This document shows positions 13,492 to 25,649 of a stretch of 64,000 nt of DNA, piece by piece (the stretch's first letter is position 1; the number at the start of each line of letters is the position of its first letter). This DNA comes from Gymnorhina tibicen (Eukaryota; Chordata; Aves; Passeriformes; Artamidae): the NCBI GenBank assembly GCA_013399875.1, contig VXAZ01002618.1, forward strand, positions 62,742 through 126,741, in the 5' to 3' direction. A program made the translations under genes and the position numbers. A model generated the notes under the pieces. It was given only the letters and a program-made list of their open reading frames with translations, was not told where the DNA came from and did not search any database.

Positions 13492-16400
13492 TCTGTAGAG
13501 CAGCACAGAAATTAGTCAATGAATATATGGAAATAAAGCAAATAAATTGAATATTGTCTTAAGACAATAGCAATAGCAGTTGCAGAATCATTTGAAAACT
13601 TCATTAACAAAATAAAAGAGACACTCCCCCCACTCAAGTATCCAAAGACCTCAGCTCTCCAAATGCAACAGCCACAGGCTGAATTCTCATGGAAGCCCAC
13701 AACAAACTTGAGCTGTGAGAAAATGGGAACATTCTCCAAAAGCACAACTTCTAGCAGCATGGCTTTGGGGAAAAGTAGAAATTTCTCAGCGCTATCTACA
13801 CTATCATCAATAAGTATCTGAGATGGACAGGAAATGGTCCTCAGATTGATTTGGGAGCCTTGATCCTAACTGAGCAGAGGCTGCCAGGATTTGTGCCAAG
13901 GGGAGCCCTCGGGAAGTTCCCTGGTGTCGGGTTTGCCTCTGCACAATCTGCCAACCACCAACTTCCCAGGCAGCAAGCACCTCAGGAGATGAGGCCAGAC
14001 TGAACAGGAGCTACAGGCTGGTGAGGGGACTGGACTTCTTGTGCAGCCCCTGAGAATACAAACCTAGCAGTTATTTACTGCACCCACCACATTAAGGCAG
14101 CAGGTGTCCCTTGGCTGTTCTTCCAAACCTGGCTCCTGTCTCGCCCGCTTTCTGCTCTAAGGGACCAATCAAACTTGCACCAGTTCCCCCCCACGTGCTG
14201 TTGTTTCTGCTGATGGGATTTCCTGGTTTCCTAATCTCTGTGCAGCCACTCACGACACTCCTGGGAAATCGCAGTTTGGTGCAAACATCAATATTTTGGT
14301 TCCTAGTGATGGCTCCCCTTCCTCAGGGCACGTGCCCCCAGTCTGCCACCAGATATCCCATTTTTCAGTTTCCCTTTACAGGACATCACCAAGCATTTCC
14401 AGGAGCCTGTACTGCAGCAGCAGTGGTGTTTGTAGTGCCTTGACTGAGCAGAACAGAGGAACTGAACCCACCATAGCCACCTCAGCAGCTTCTCAGTAGG
14501 TTCAACCACACCACAGACCCACAGCTGGATTTTGCACTGCCAGCAAAACTACATGGGACTGCTCTGAGAGGCCGGACACCAGCACTGGAATGGATCTTTA
14601 CAGCTTGGCATTGCTGCTGCCCTCTGAGGAAGAACAGGATGATGAGGTGGGAGAACAGAGCCACAGCCTCTTTTGGACTAATGGGTAAAAAATGCAGGCA
14701 AACTATTTTTAGATGAAAGCACGAAAACATTCTGCTTGAATTAAACTCAGAACCAACTAGAAAAAGCAAGAACAGATGCAAAAATACTTTTAGTAAAAAA
14801 ATATGTTTAAAATTCTCAAAAAAGAGTTTGGAAGATGTACTTCCTTACAGACTTAGGCAAAGTTTAGAAGTGAACCAACAACCACCACTCTCTAACCTTC
14901 AAACACTCTTCAAGGCTCTCTGCACTCCCACAGGAGTTTTGGGAATGCTTTGAATGGGCACAGCAGTGCCATGAAGCAGCATCCATGTAAATGAAAATAG
15001 CAACCAGGCATTCAGCAAACCAGAGTAAATGAGTGAAGAGATAGTCACGGCAAGAATGGACATTTGTCAGCTACAATCCTTTCTTTCCATCTATTTTCCT
15101 AGGCTTTATTCAGGATAAAGGTCTTAAAACCTGAAGCTGGGCAGCAGAGCAGAGAGGGGAGGGCTGGCAGGGAGTCAGGCCGTGCTTTCTCACAAGGTTT
15201 TAGTCTAAAACAATTGGCCGTGACAAAGATCCCCCTCCTGCCTCCTTGGCTCTGTTCTGGTGCCTACAACTGAGTTTCACACTAAACTTAGGGAGAAAAC
15301 TTTTATTTAAAATAAAAAAGGATGGCTACATGACACTCTGCAGAGACAAAGGCTGATAAACGGGTGTGAATTTAAAATACTCAGTCATTGCTAGGGCTAT
15401 GTTACTTACCTATGAGAACTTTGTTTAAATAATGCTATTTTGCAGCTCAGAAAATGTAACAGTGCTACTATTTAATCCTGTGCAAGATCCTTCACATGTA
15501 AATGCTTGTAGATTCATTTCCAGGACAGAAACCAGTAGCAGTCTGAACAGATCAGGTTCATCTCCAGGTTATTCAAAGTTACACCAGCACCAACACCAGG
15601 CCATGCACCACCAGATCACCCCACGGCACAGTTTGGTCCAGATCAGGTGTGGGCATGGGATCAGATGTTTCCAAAGTTAGCCAGAACCCCCAAAGTGGAA
15701 TTTGTGCCAGTTTTCCATGGCTCCCTGCCAGCAGCAGGGCAGCAGAGCGTATCAGACCAAGCATAAAAGCACAGCAGTACCACAGAGAAACCCTGAACCA
15801 CAATAAAGTCAATCAGTATGGATTTAACCTCCCCTGATATTCCCAACAGATCTCAGTGACTTTAAACTAGGAGAATACTGAGTTCTTACCAGGTATGAGG
15901 AATCCTAAAGCCAGATTTGCTGTACTCCTGAGCTATGGCACAAGTACAAAGAGGAAAGGCCAAACCGATAAATATCTATAAACATCTATTTTGGTGTTTG
16001 GCATCAGCTGGAAACAAAATCCACAGCAGGGATGGAAATGCAGCTTAGCAGAGAAAGCACTGACCAGAAAGCTATAATAAAGCAGAACTTCCCACCACAA
16101 AGCACTGCTCCTCATATCCACAAGATTCCTGGAAAGAGGATGATCTGTGAAGCCAGGGGGAATTACACTCTATAGAAGGAGGCCAGTTATGCTTATTTTA
16201 CACACTACTGAGTGGATTCAGTGTAGTCGGAGTAAAGAAGTGTTAGCAGCAACATTGGCTGGATGGCAAATAAAGCTGATGCCAAAAGCTCCCACCTGGG
16301 ACAGGCTGCTGCACTGCAGTCAGGGGCTGTTTTTCTTCGCTTGCCCTGGGCCTTTCACTCACAACTCATTGGCAATGGAAGAGGAGCTTCTTCCACTGAG

Positions 16401-17184
16401 GCAACCATTGGGAAAGGCAGAAAAAGTATCCTTATTTTTGAACCAAAAGGAATTTTATTTTTTTTGATAGCTGGAACTTAACCATGAAAGTATAGGGAAG
16501 AATAGAAGATGAACCATCATTTCACTTTTACTTCTTCCCTGGGCATTGTGTTTTAGCCCCTGGACACACTGAGGCCACTCTTGTTTTCTTATTATACATT
16601 TTTATATTTATACACAGTCTCAGGATAAAAGAGAGGTCCCAGGATCTCTCCAGGCAGCGAGATGGACAGAAGTAGGTTATAGATAGGAGTAACATAAAGC
16701 TCAGCTCTGGCTGGGGAGCTCATGGAAATAGTCTGCATTTTCTTCTAGTGAGTTTTGAATTAAAGTTTTGCTTTCTTTTTTCTTTCCTTAAATCTGCTTT
16801 CAATAAGTGTGGAGCAAAAAAGTATGAAGATAATTATAGCTGTCTGTGCAAAACAGAAATGTCAGACCTCACATTTCCCAACTGACCTTTCATCAGATGA
16901 AAATTCCCACAGCAACGATCCCCAAGCACAGAGTTGGGAACTATGAAAATTTGCAAAACAGCTTTCTGTCCAATAACTTTGTTCACGTGGCAGATGCACA
17001 GGTGGGTGTTACTGTGATTTACATAGGAGGAATAGCTTTAAGGTAGTAAAAAAGTAATCAAACCTTAAAAGCTGTTCTATAAGAAAGCTCGTGCTGAGCA
17101 ATCAGAGAACAGCCATGCTGAGGGACTGCTTGTGAAATCTGGTGTGCTGGTCCTCTGACTGCAGGAAAATGAATGACAAGAAAG

Positions 17185-17294
17185 TCAGATAGAAATGAAA
17201 ATGGAATATTTTTTTACAATGTGGCTTGTCTTGTCTGGCTCCTTCCATTGAATCTCAAGTGCTTCACTGAAAGTCTCCTGTGAGGGGAACATCC
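17185..17294 (-). CDS. Weak candidate terminal exon, 35 codons plus stop
   Basis: Seen: on the minus strand a very long pyrimidine tract (complement of about 17,295-17,334, built from TTTCATCC-like units) ends in TTCCTAG. It is followed by GG, then an open frame M-F-P-S-Q-E-T-F-S-E-A-L-E-I-Q-W-K-E-P-D and 15 more codons to TGA. The composition is protein-like, but the pyrimidine tract resembles a degenerate microsatellite, which would mimic an acceptor. No partner exon is identified and no family is recognised. Confidence 0.13.
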
Positions 17295-17652
17295 CTAGGA
17301 AGGATGAAAGGATGAAGGGGTGAAAGGGAAAAGGTTCTCAGTGACTAACACTGGGATAGGAGAGTTGGCTTTAATCAATAAAAAAAGAGAGAAAGTCACA
17401 CAAAATCTCAGAGCAGCTGGAAGCAGCCTCGTACTGAATATCATAAAAACAAGACTTTGTTCCCCAAAGTGCTCCACTGGCAAGATGTGTGAATATCACA
17501 TGGTTCGTGTGCTGCAGGAGCAGAGCATGGAGGAACATGCACAAGTACTTTCAGTTGGCTTGGGAAGAGTTTTGGTGACTCCCAAGTTCTCATATCTGAC
17601 TAAAACTCACCCTGCAGTCACAGGTCTATCATCCCATTTTTCCTGGATGGGT

Positions 17653-17835
17653 ACACAGAATCCCAGAATTGTTTGGGTTGGGAAAGGGATGGACTTTAAA
17701 GGTCATCTCATTCCACCCCCTGCCATGGGCAGGGACATCTTCCACCAGACCAGGTTGTTCCAAGCCCTGGTGAACTTGTCCTTGAACACTTCCAGGGATG
17801 GGGAATTCACATCTTCCCTGGGCAATAAGAGATTT
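17653..17835 (-). mobile_element. CR1 LINE fragment, 3' end
   Basis: The plus strand reads ACAGAATCCCAGAATTGTTTGGGTTGG and continues with the avian CR1 3' region (GGTCATCTCATTCCACCCCCTGCCATGGGC and the CTTCCAGGGATGGGG block), so the element lies on the minus strand with its 3' end at the left. It is 5'-truncated after roughly 180 bp near the CTTCCCTGGGCAA segment, as is usual for CR1. It carries scattered substitutions and is not coding. It accounts for part of a 190-codon plus-strand open frame that runs through here. Confidence 0.9.
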
Positions 17836-18708
17836 CCCTCCATAAAATACTCCAGGCAGGAATCAGTCACAACTGCACTCCTTTTTCCCTAGAGCGCGTT
17901 CAGCCTCTCAGAGCAGTTTAGGGAGCTGCCAGGTGTCCTTCACCCCTCCGTGCTGTCCCGATCTGACCGTCCCCCACACCCGCACATCCCCAGCACCATC
18001 CTCACTCCCCACACCTCCCGTCCCACGTCGCAGCCTGACTGGGAACACTGGGGAGCACTTTGGAGGGAGCTCAGAACCAGTTCCAGTCCATCAGCCATTT
18101 CAGTATCTGTTACTCTGATTCTTTATGAGAGGACTGGGGCAATTCCTAAGCCTTTCTCTTGTTGCAACAGATTCTCAGCTGTTCAGGACACAGCTCCCCT
18201 GAGAGAAGGGCAGTAACTCTTTGCAGCTGAGCACTGGGCCCCCTTTGTAAGGAAAACATTCCTGGTTTCCTCTAAGAGTTAGCCTTCAGATCCAGAAGTC
18301 TTTTTCCTATTTAGTGTGTAAGGGAATAAGTTCTGTTGGGCGCTGTGTGCCTACAGCAGTGCAGTCTGAAGGGCCACACGTCCTCCTTCACCCTCAAACC
18401 CGACTTGTCCTGCACTCCCCTGCCACTCCAACACAGCCAGGCACCCAAGGCTCCATCACAGACCTCCTTAGTACAACTCCAGTGTAATGTAGGTAGGTTT
18501 GGCTTTTTCACACACGCTGACATGTTATCGATGCTCCTAATTGCTGAATTAAAAATGTAAGGGGAATGTGTTTTCTTCCACCGGTAGAGTTGCTCTCCAA
18601 AAAATTACCATCTCTTTTATGGAAGTGTTTGGTTTGCATAGAGTCACCGGTTCTGGCAGAAAAGTTGTTCATGAATTTGTCTTAAGTAGGTAAAATGCAA
18701 GATAAATT

Positions 18709-18723
18709 AAAAAAAAAAAAAAA
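18709..18723 (+). repeat. Poly(A) run, 15 A
   Basis: Homopolymer in unique sequence. No retrotransposon body was recognised next to it. Confidence 0.95.
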
Positions 18724-21700
18724 GGCACCAGATCTAACCATAAGTGAATAAAGGAAGAAAAAAATCTAATAAGAAATTTAATGCCTCTCACTGTCTCTCT
18801 AAAGACAGTGATATGGTTGAGGTGGGTTTTTTACTTATTTTAGACTTTGCACAATCTCACTCAATCATTACATTTCTAAGGGTAGCAAATCACATTTTCA
18901 TTATTATTTCTTACTCTTTATTTGTACTTTCATAGTGTCTAAAAAGTATTTTAATATCATCTATAAAGTCTTTTCCTACAACAGAGCACGAAAATAAAGG
19001 TAGGTTACAGGGTTTGAAAGAAGAAATACTAAAATATTAATTCATCACTATCAGTTTTGCCCACCACGCTTTGTACCACTCCCCAGTCCATTTTAAGGTA
19101 CATCACAAGCCTAGGAAGATTCTGAAACCAGAATTTAAAGTCCAGACTTCAAGTGAAACAACTGCAGCTGCACTTTGTATCCACATCTTTCTGACTTATT
19201 TTGACTAATCCTGCTCCTAAAGGTAATCCACTGGAATCAGATGGAGCACTGGCCCAAACCTGTTGCCTGAAAATAACAAAACCAAAATGTGGCATTTATT
19301 CTCCACTCAGTAATCAAACTCCCCCCGCCCCCCCAGTTTCTTACAGAGCAACGTAATTTCCAATGCAAAAAAAAATTCATTTTTTCAAAAAAAGTGTTGA
19401 GTTCTGGAAAGATTTTACTGTTAAAGAAAAAGCTCTGCCAAATTGTTTTGGCTGACAGCTGGGGGTAAGGAAAACCAGGCTGGGGAATTTTTTTGCAGGA
19501 CTCTGACAAAATTTTTATATACCTGCCATTTTCTGATAATCGCAGTGAAAGCTTCCACCACTTCCAGCAATCATTTTGGTAAGAGTGTTCTTTAACTCCC
19601 ATGAGCTTTCCTTGGGAAAGCTCCCAGTGCGAGTCAGCGATGCCCTGGGTGTTCAGGATCACCCAGCACCACGGGTACAAACGTGCCATGGCTGGTGCTA
19701 CACCCAGAGCCTCCCTTTTTCCTGGGTTATACTGGGATAGAGCCATTCCAGTAGGTTTTCCTACGTCCACAAGCCACTTATGTAGCACTAAACACGGGCT
19801 CCATCAAAAACATTCATGGAATGGGGAATAATAATTAAAAACCCCTGCACTTGCCCACTTGTGTACTGCTGTTTGCATTAGACAAGGTACTAATCTGCTC
19901 AGAAGTACCAAAACAAGAGGTGATAGAAGATGGAGATAAAAGCAAATGAGGGCCTTAACCTCTGAATGGGGTTCCTAATGCTCCCTCACCCTTGCCAAAG
20001 TCCAAGTCTTAATAATCCCATGGCTGTGATTTATTATCCGTGTATGGCCACATTCTGAAAGAAGCCCCAGGGGGTCTGTAAATTGCAGATGTAACCACAG
20101 ATTAATGCTCATAATCCCTGGTAAAAACTCTGCAATAACACTGCTATCGCCTAAAGAAATTCTCCCACTAATATTCCTAATCCTTTCCCATTGGACTTTA
20201 TGATCCTTCTGTGATTTTCAGGCAGTCCCGCAGTGACTGAACAATATTTATGATTTAATTCTGCTGGTTTTCATTTCCAGACTAGAGGACTTTTTAAAAC
20301 TTTATTTTAAGTTACACCCACACGCATAAATGCTCCCTCCTATAAATCCAGGAAAGAAAAAATGATAAGAAACAAGAAGATGCTCTGTGTCCTTTATTGC
20401 CTCTCCTACCATTGCAGACCCATTTGGAAACTTGTATTTCTTGTCAGGCACTGGAAAACACACCTGGGAGCAGTAGTGACCTTCCACTGTTGCTGCTGCT
20501 GTAGCGTCACACCTTCAACTCCAAACTCACAACCAGCAGGACAAATAGAAGGAAGAGCCTTCTATTTTTTCCCCCGTTCATTACATCATACTTAGTCCCA
20601 TTCTTTCTTCTCAGACTGAAAAGCTGCCAGTTTTCAAGTGTCCCTCATTAACTTTTAAAACCTAAGCTCTGCTAAAGTAGAGTTATTAGTTTTTTCCTGG
20701 CACTGCCTGAAATTGCAGTACCCACATAAGAGCACTAAATCCTAATAGCTACTCAAGGCAAACTGGGAAAGAGCGCTTAGTGCGAGACGTGATATTAAAT
20801 ATTTGTACACAATAGGTTCTAACGGGCAGGAACTGGAGCTGGAGGTGATTATGGGTGCTTTTGGAAAGACAGTGAGCGAGGTGTTTCAAAAGAAAGTTAC
20901 CTTTAAAAGTCAAAGCATAAGAAAAGATAGTAAACAAATAACATTTCTGTTATTTACAGACACGCAGATATCTTACACAGATATGCAGAGTAAGTTTCAT
21001 ACTAGAGAGAGGCTGAATTAAGGGGATTACAGGAATGAGGGTTGGTAAGCACAGGGTTGAACATATCTTTAAGGTGAATCCTAAATAGCAATATAAACAT
21101 AAACAGGATGCCACAAGCCACATTCTGTTCCTCCACAAATCACTCAAACACCATCAGTTTGACATCCGCACTTTCATATTCCGTCAGGAACCTGGGATTT
21201 AATTAATAATTCTCTGGAGAGATCAATGGAAAGATGCCAAGTCAAGTATATTTAAATCTCTTTTTGACAGAATGTAAGACCAAAAGATTCTAAACAATTT
21301 CTACTGATTTGCTCTTCCTTTTATAGTGGAATTACAGCCGCCAAAGCTCAGACTGTTTGATATCTACAGATCTGCGGTTTCAGCATAACAAGGACAGGAT
21401 GAAATTTAGTAAGCAGTGTGTTTTGAAGGTGTCTGAAAGCAATGACACGGGAAGCAAGCAGCAAAAACCAGCCATGTTTTCAAATAAAAGGTCTGGCCAT
21501 CAGCTTTTAAGAAGCTGGAACTCATTTGAGTCAACCATCTCTACTCCTTGTGCTTGTAAAGGCCAGTATGTGGACACATCTCTCCAATAACTACTGTGCT
21601 GGTCTTGAAAAGAATTCTGTGCTTCTCTTCAGTTAGAAAGCGACTGTTAAAATGTGCAGCCAAAGAACTTTGAGGTCATGCTGAAAGGTTCTTACCCACC

Positions 21701-22073
21701 TTCCACCCAGTCATGTGGAATATCACCAAGACAGACTTGCAAAGGATGTATTAAAACCAAACTATTATAATTGCAAAATCCAGGAATTTATGATGCTGCT
21801 GAATGAAGCCACATAAATAATTCAGTATTAACAGGACTTTAAACCTTCGTAGATGTACTGAACCTGATAGAAAATGAACCTCAGCACCCGCCTTTTACTT
21901 TCAAAAAAGTAATGTATCTTTTTCCCCCTTTCCTCTTGAAATTGATTCTCTTTCCTTCCTTTTACTAAACTGGTAAACTGCCAAAATCCCCAAACTGGAG
22001 TCCTAGATCAATATTCTATAACCATTCCCTGGCAGTGATGTCCTCAAGGAGAAGGAAGGATCTTTCACTGCTT

Positions 22074-22184
22074 TCACAGCGCTTTCATTTCAATATCCTG
22101 AAGCCTGCAGCAGACGCCTTCTAAGTCAGCCAGATCCAAGCACATTCTCCTGAGATGAAGGCTGTGCTTAAGTTCAGGAGAACA
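22074..22184 (-). CDS. Weak candidate terminal exon, 36 codons plus stop
   Basis: Seen: on the minus strand a long pyrimidine tract ending CTTAAACCATCCCCAG precedes a frame of 36 codons ending in TGA. The peptide begins C-S-P-E-L-K-H-S-L-H-L-R-R-M-C and then has leucine-spaced residues (L-D-L-A-D-L-E-G-V-C) that could form a helix. There is no convincing donor inside it. No link in reading phase to another candidate could be established and no family is recognised. The acceptor is the strongest part of the case. The frame is short enough to be chance. Confidence 0.15.
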   Translation of the reverse strand, partial: CSPELKHSLHLRRMCLDLADLEGVCCRLQDIEMKAL

Positions 22185-22589
22185 CTGGGGATGGTTTAAG
22201 AAAATAAAAGTTAAGCTGAATGTCTCAAAATACCTCCTTCTACACCTGCATTTCACACTTCTCCCTGTAACACCTGCTAAGTAAAGGAGGGAAGGAGATC
22301 CATGAGCACGCAGACAGAAGCTTGGAGTTGCAAGAAAATACAGGATATTAGTGGAGAATTACCTCAGGTTTAGTTCTGTGGGACAGTCAGAGGCAGCACG
22401 AAGCCGGATGAGGAGCTGCCCTTTCAAACACTGTCTGTGATGTACAAAGAGATCCCAAACAACCCCAGAACTTCCTACCCCGTGCTTGGAGTTTCTTACA
22501 TGCACACACGCACTTTTTATGAATAGGTTTTTATTTCTGGAAAGTTGCTAGAGAAGCCGAGTGCCTGACAGGGTGTGCTGTCAGACAGT

Positions 22590-22860
22590 GACCCACAGGA
22601 TCATCAGGCTTGGAAGGAATCCCAGATGGGTCAACCCAGTCCATCATCCTCCTTCAGAGCAGAAGGGAGCTCACTATCCCTAAACTCCCCCCGAAAGGTG
22701 CGTGTCAAGCTTAGCTTGGAATCTCTCACCTGCTGAGGCCAGTCACCCTCCCTGGAACCTCACTGCACTGACCCTTCTCAGATGGTTTTTCCTAAGCCTT
22801 CTCTGGCCTTATTGCCTAATCAAAATAATTGGTCCCTGTCCTTTCCCTAACAGCACTTAA
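22590..22860 (-). mobile_element. Eroded CR1-like repeat
   Basis: The plus strand starts CCACAGGATCATCAGGCTTGGAAGG and continues with CCAGTCCATCATCC and a later GGTTTTTCCTAAGCC segment. This order resembles the complement of older avian CR1 3' ends (GATCATC...CAGTCCAACC...TTTTTCCTAA). Divergence is high and the ends are vague. An eroded LTR is the main alternative. Confidence 0.45.
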
Positions 22861-24076
22861 ATATGTTTGCAGACACTTACAGTTTTCTTTTGGTCTAGAC
22901 TGAACACGACCCTTGAATTTTCCACAGAGATCCAAAAGGTTGATGATCTCCCTGGGGCTGAGAGCGGGGCCTGGCCACGGCAGGTAACAGCTGCTGGGAG
23001 GACTCAGCCATGCCTTTGAATAAGCCATCAACATAACCCCGCAGTAAACAGAAACAGCTTCAAACATTCCTCACTTTCACCACATTATGGGGAAATTTCA
23101 GTTTCTCCAGACCCACAACCATAACTTATTTATTGCTGCTTTGCCTCTTGAAGCCGTCTGCTCTTAAGAGAAGTACGTTTGATTCTGCTCTAATACATGG
23201 GCTAGAACGTGCATCCGTAGTTAAAAGGAGTTTGAACAAAGAGGAAAAACTTCAGGGAGATATACCTAATAAAGGATCTGAAAGATCCTGATCTATTCAG
23301 TTTGTCAATGAAAAAAAAAGTAAAAAACAAAATTGAATGCAGTCTTTCAGAATTACTTTATAAAGAAAGAGTAAGTAATCCTGAACTTAGCAAAAGTATA
23401 ACAAGAACAAGTGCTCAATTCCCTACATTCAAACTAGAAATGAGATGGAAATTTTTCACAGACAGGTTACCAAGGAATGTGTCAAGGTCTCAGTCACACA
23501 GGATTCTTCAGTGTAGGCCAAGGTCCTTCTAAAAGAGGCCACTTCAATCCACATGTGCAATATTAAGGACTGTTTATGCACAAGAGATTATAATATTAAT
23601 TTCTGGGAATCAAGTCCCTGTTACACAATTTGCAGGTTTCCTTATGGGAAATCAGCTTCAGAATATTTGAAGACAGACTAGACTGCTGAGCTGTGAATCA
23701 GCTTAGAAGAAAACACCAATCTGCAATTCTATAAAATTTTATGAAAGGTACTGCAATCTTTTCTTCTCCCATTGGTAATTGAACCTCCTGCAGTTCTGGT
23801 AGGCAGACAGAAAAGGGAGGAGAGGAAATAGCTTTCAAAGTAAAACGTAGCCTGAAAGTAAAACAGCCCATGGCATATTTAGAAACTTTTCCTAGATCTT
23901 TTTGCTCCCTTTTTCTCCCCTAATTTTTCTGTACTCCTTGAGGAAGACCTGCTGGAACATCTGTTATTACCCTTTCCCTACCATCATAGAAATAAGGCAC
24001 TAATTAGAACTCTCATCTGATTAAGCAGAAGAGCTCCCACTTCCCTTCTGTTCTTTTGTTTCACTTGCTCACTTCT

Positions 24077-24100
24077 CCCCTTCCCTCCCCTCCCCTCCCC
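24077..24100 (-). repeat. (CCCCT)n tract, G-quadruplex motif on minus strand
   Basis: C runs at 24,083-24,085, 24,087-24,090, 24,092-24,095 and 24,097-24,100 are separated by single T bases, with another CCCC at 24,077-24,080. The minus strand therefore has four G runs of 3-4 with one-base loops, a canonical G-quadruplex pattern. Function is unknown. Confidence 0.85.
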
Positions 24101-24361
24101 TCCTATCCCATCCTCCCCGTAGTTTTCTTCTCTCAACATCTACTCTCTGGTTTTAGAGGTTATTGGTTGGCAATTACACATTTCTGTTATTAGAAAGGTT
24201 TTCCCAATTCTTGAATGAACACTTCAGGCAATGGAATTCCTTCCTTAACCTTATTAATGCCCAGTACTATGGTTGCTGTGGTGACCACAAGGTAAATTAA
24301 ATCAGGGTTTTTTGGGATCTAAAAGTGGGTTACAGTCTAAGTACCTGTTAGAATGGAGGGC

Positions 24362-24379
24362 AATAAATAAATAAATAAA
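24362..24379 (+). repeat. (AATA)n tetranucleotide repeat
   Basis: Perfect AATA units over 18 bp. Confidence 0.95.
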
Positions 24380-25199
24380 GCCCCACAGCTGGAGTAATTT
24401 ACAAAACATAATAGGGGAAAATTGGCCTTGGCTGTTAGAAATCAGAGCATTAAAAGGGTGTCACGCAGTACAAGGTTAAGGCCTATTAAAACATTGTAAT
24501 TTCGCAGCCTTTAATGTTATCAGTATTTTCCACTTGATGCTGCCAGATAATAACTAAGAGTGGACAGCAAACATCCTGCCTTTACCGTCAGGGTACATGC
24601 AGAGAATATCCCCCAGCCTGAACACAACAAGCCACTCCCTACATGTCAGTAAGGACCAAGCAATGAAACCTCCATGCTAAGGTGGCTCTTGAGGTGCTGT
24701 GAGTGCTCCCTGCCCTCAGCAGCCAGACACAGGGCAGAGCCCAGAAACTGCCTCAGTTTGCCTCCCTGAGCCTTGTTGAGCAAAAAACAGCAGGATGGAT
24801 TTCAAAGTTAAACAAGAATCCATAGGGTAATGTCTGGCAGTTGGGATTATCCTTTCTCCTTGAAAAGATCTCCCATTTATCCTTATCTTTAATTGAAGGT
24901 TGGCTTTGGGCTCCTGTTTAGCTCACACACTGATCCATTGGCTAGGGAATAATTTTGGTGGATGTTTTGCTTTGCAAGCTCAGAGAGCAGAGGTGCAGCA
25001 GACACCCCAAGAGCCAGGGTAGCTGAGCAGCACCGTCTGCAGCAGCCCTCTGACAATCCAGAAAAAACAACAGCTTCATGTTTTAAGGGGTTATTCCTAG
25101 TGCTGGACAGTTACTTCAGCAGCCCTTGTGCTCAGAGCTGTAGGACAGCAAAGCACAACGCACAGAGTCACTGTCGTGGCACAGCACAATGCAAAAGAG

Positions 25200-25649
25200 A
25201 CATTAAGCCACAAGAGAGGGTCCAAAGGAGGCCACGAGGATGCAGAATGGTTTGGAGGGGCCCTGCGATGAATTGCTGAAGGCACTTGGTTTGTTCAGCT
25301 TAGGAAAGAGGAGACTGAGAAGAGACCTCACTGCACTCTTCAACATCCTCGTGAGGGGAAGCAGAGGGGCAGGTGCTGATCTCTTCACTCATGACCAGTG
25401 ACAGGACTCAAGGAATCAGCACGAAGGAGAGGTTTAGGTTGGGTATCAGGGTAAGGCTCTTCCCCCACAGGGTGCTGGGGCACTGCCAGGGAATGGGCAC
25501 GGCCCCGAGGCTGCCAGAGCTCCAGGAGTGTTTGGACAATGCTCTCGGGCACAGGGTGGGGTTGTTGGGGTGTCTGTGCAGGGCCAGGGGCTGGACTGGG
25601 TGATCCTAATGGGTCTCTTCCAACTCAGGATATTTTATGATTCTAGGAT
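25200..25649 (+). mobile_element. CR1 LINE fragment, about 450 bp, with intact 3' end
   Basis: The plus strand carries the CR1 order GTCCAAAGGAGGCCACGAGGATG, TTGTTCAGCTTAGG, GAGAGGTTTAGGTTGGGTATCAGG, GGTGCTGGGGCACTGCCAGG, TGTGCAGGGCCAGGGGCTGGACTGGGTGATCC and the terminal CTTCCAACTCAGGATATTTTATGATTCT. It is the longest and best-preserved young-type copy in the window, 5'-truncated and inserted in plus orientation. Frames across it (25.2-25.8 kb) belong to the repeat, not to a gene. Confidence 0.93.

Larger units (their letters stand above)
1..17652. other. Non-coding DNA without recognised genes
   Basis: Unique AT-leaning sequence. Open frames are short or of low-complexity composition (for example 195 codons at 6,684-7,271 plus). 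A small CpG-bearing patch at 3,164-3,276 includes CACGTCA and GTGACGAA. Apart from the short repeats and the CpG block listed separately, I see nothing identifiable. Confidence 0.7.
17836..25199. other. Non-coding DNA without recognised genes
   Basis: Unique sequence apart from the eroded repeat at 22.6 kb and simple repeats. It contains a 183-codon minus frame (19,237-19,788) without recognisable domains, and a weak candidate exon at 22,074-22,184. The stretch 19,960-20,280 is rich in TAAT/ATTA motifs and could be a conserved non-coding element, but this was not testable. Confidence 0.65.

Noticed and set aside
15890..15932. 43-bp minus-strand stretch with good acceptor and GTAAGA donor, open in one frame
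   Set aside because: Too short to distinguish from the many pseudo-exons of this size, and no partner exon was found.
17320..17892. 190-codon plus frame
   Set aside because: It runs through the CR1 copy at 17,653-17,835, so much of its length is repeat-derived.
19237..19788. 183-codon minus frame
   Set aside because: Its right part reads somewhat protein-like, but the left half comes from A/T-rich runs and a C7 tract. No domain and no splice context.
20949..20990. Possible 30-bp plus-strand microexon between TTATTTACAG and GTAAGT
   Set aside because: All three frames are open because it is so short, so nothing distinguishes it from chance.
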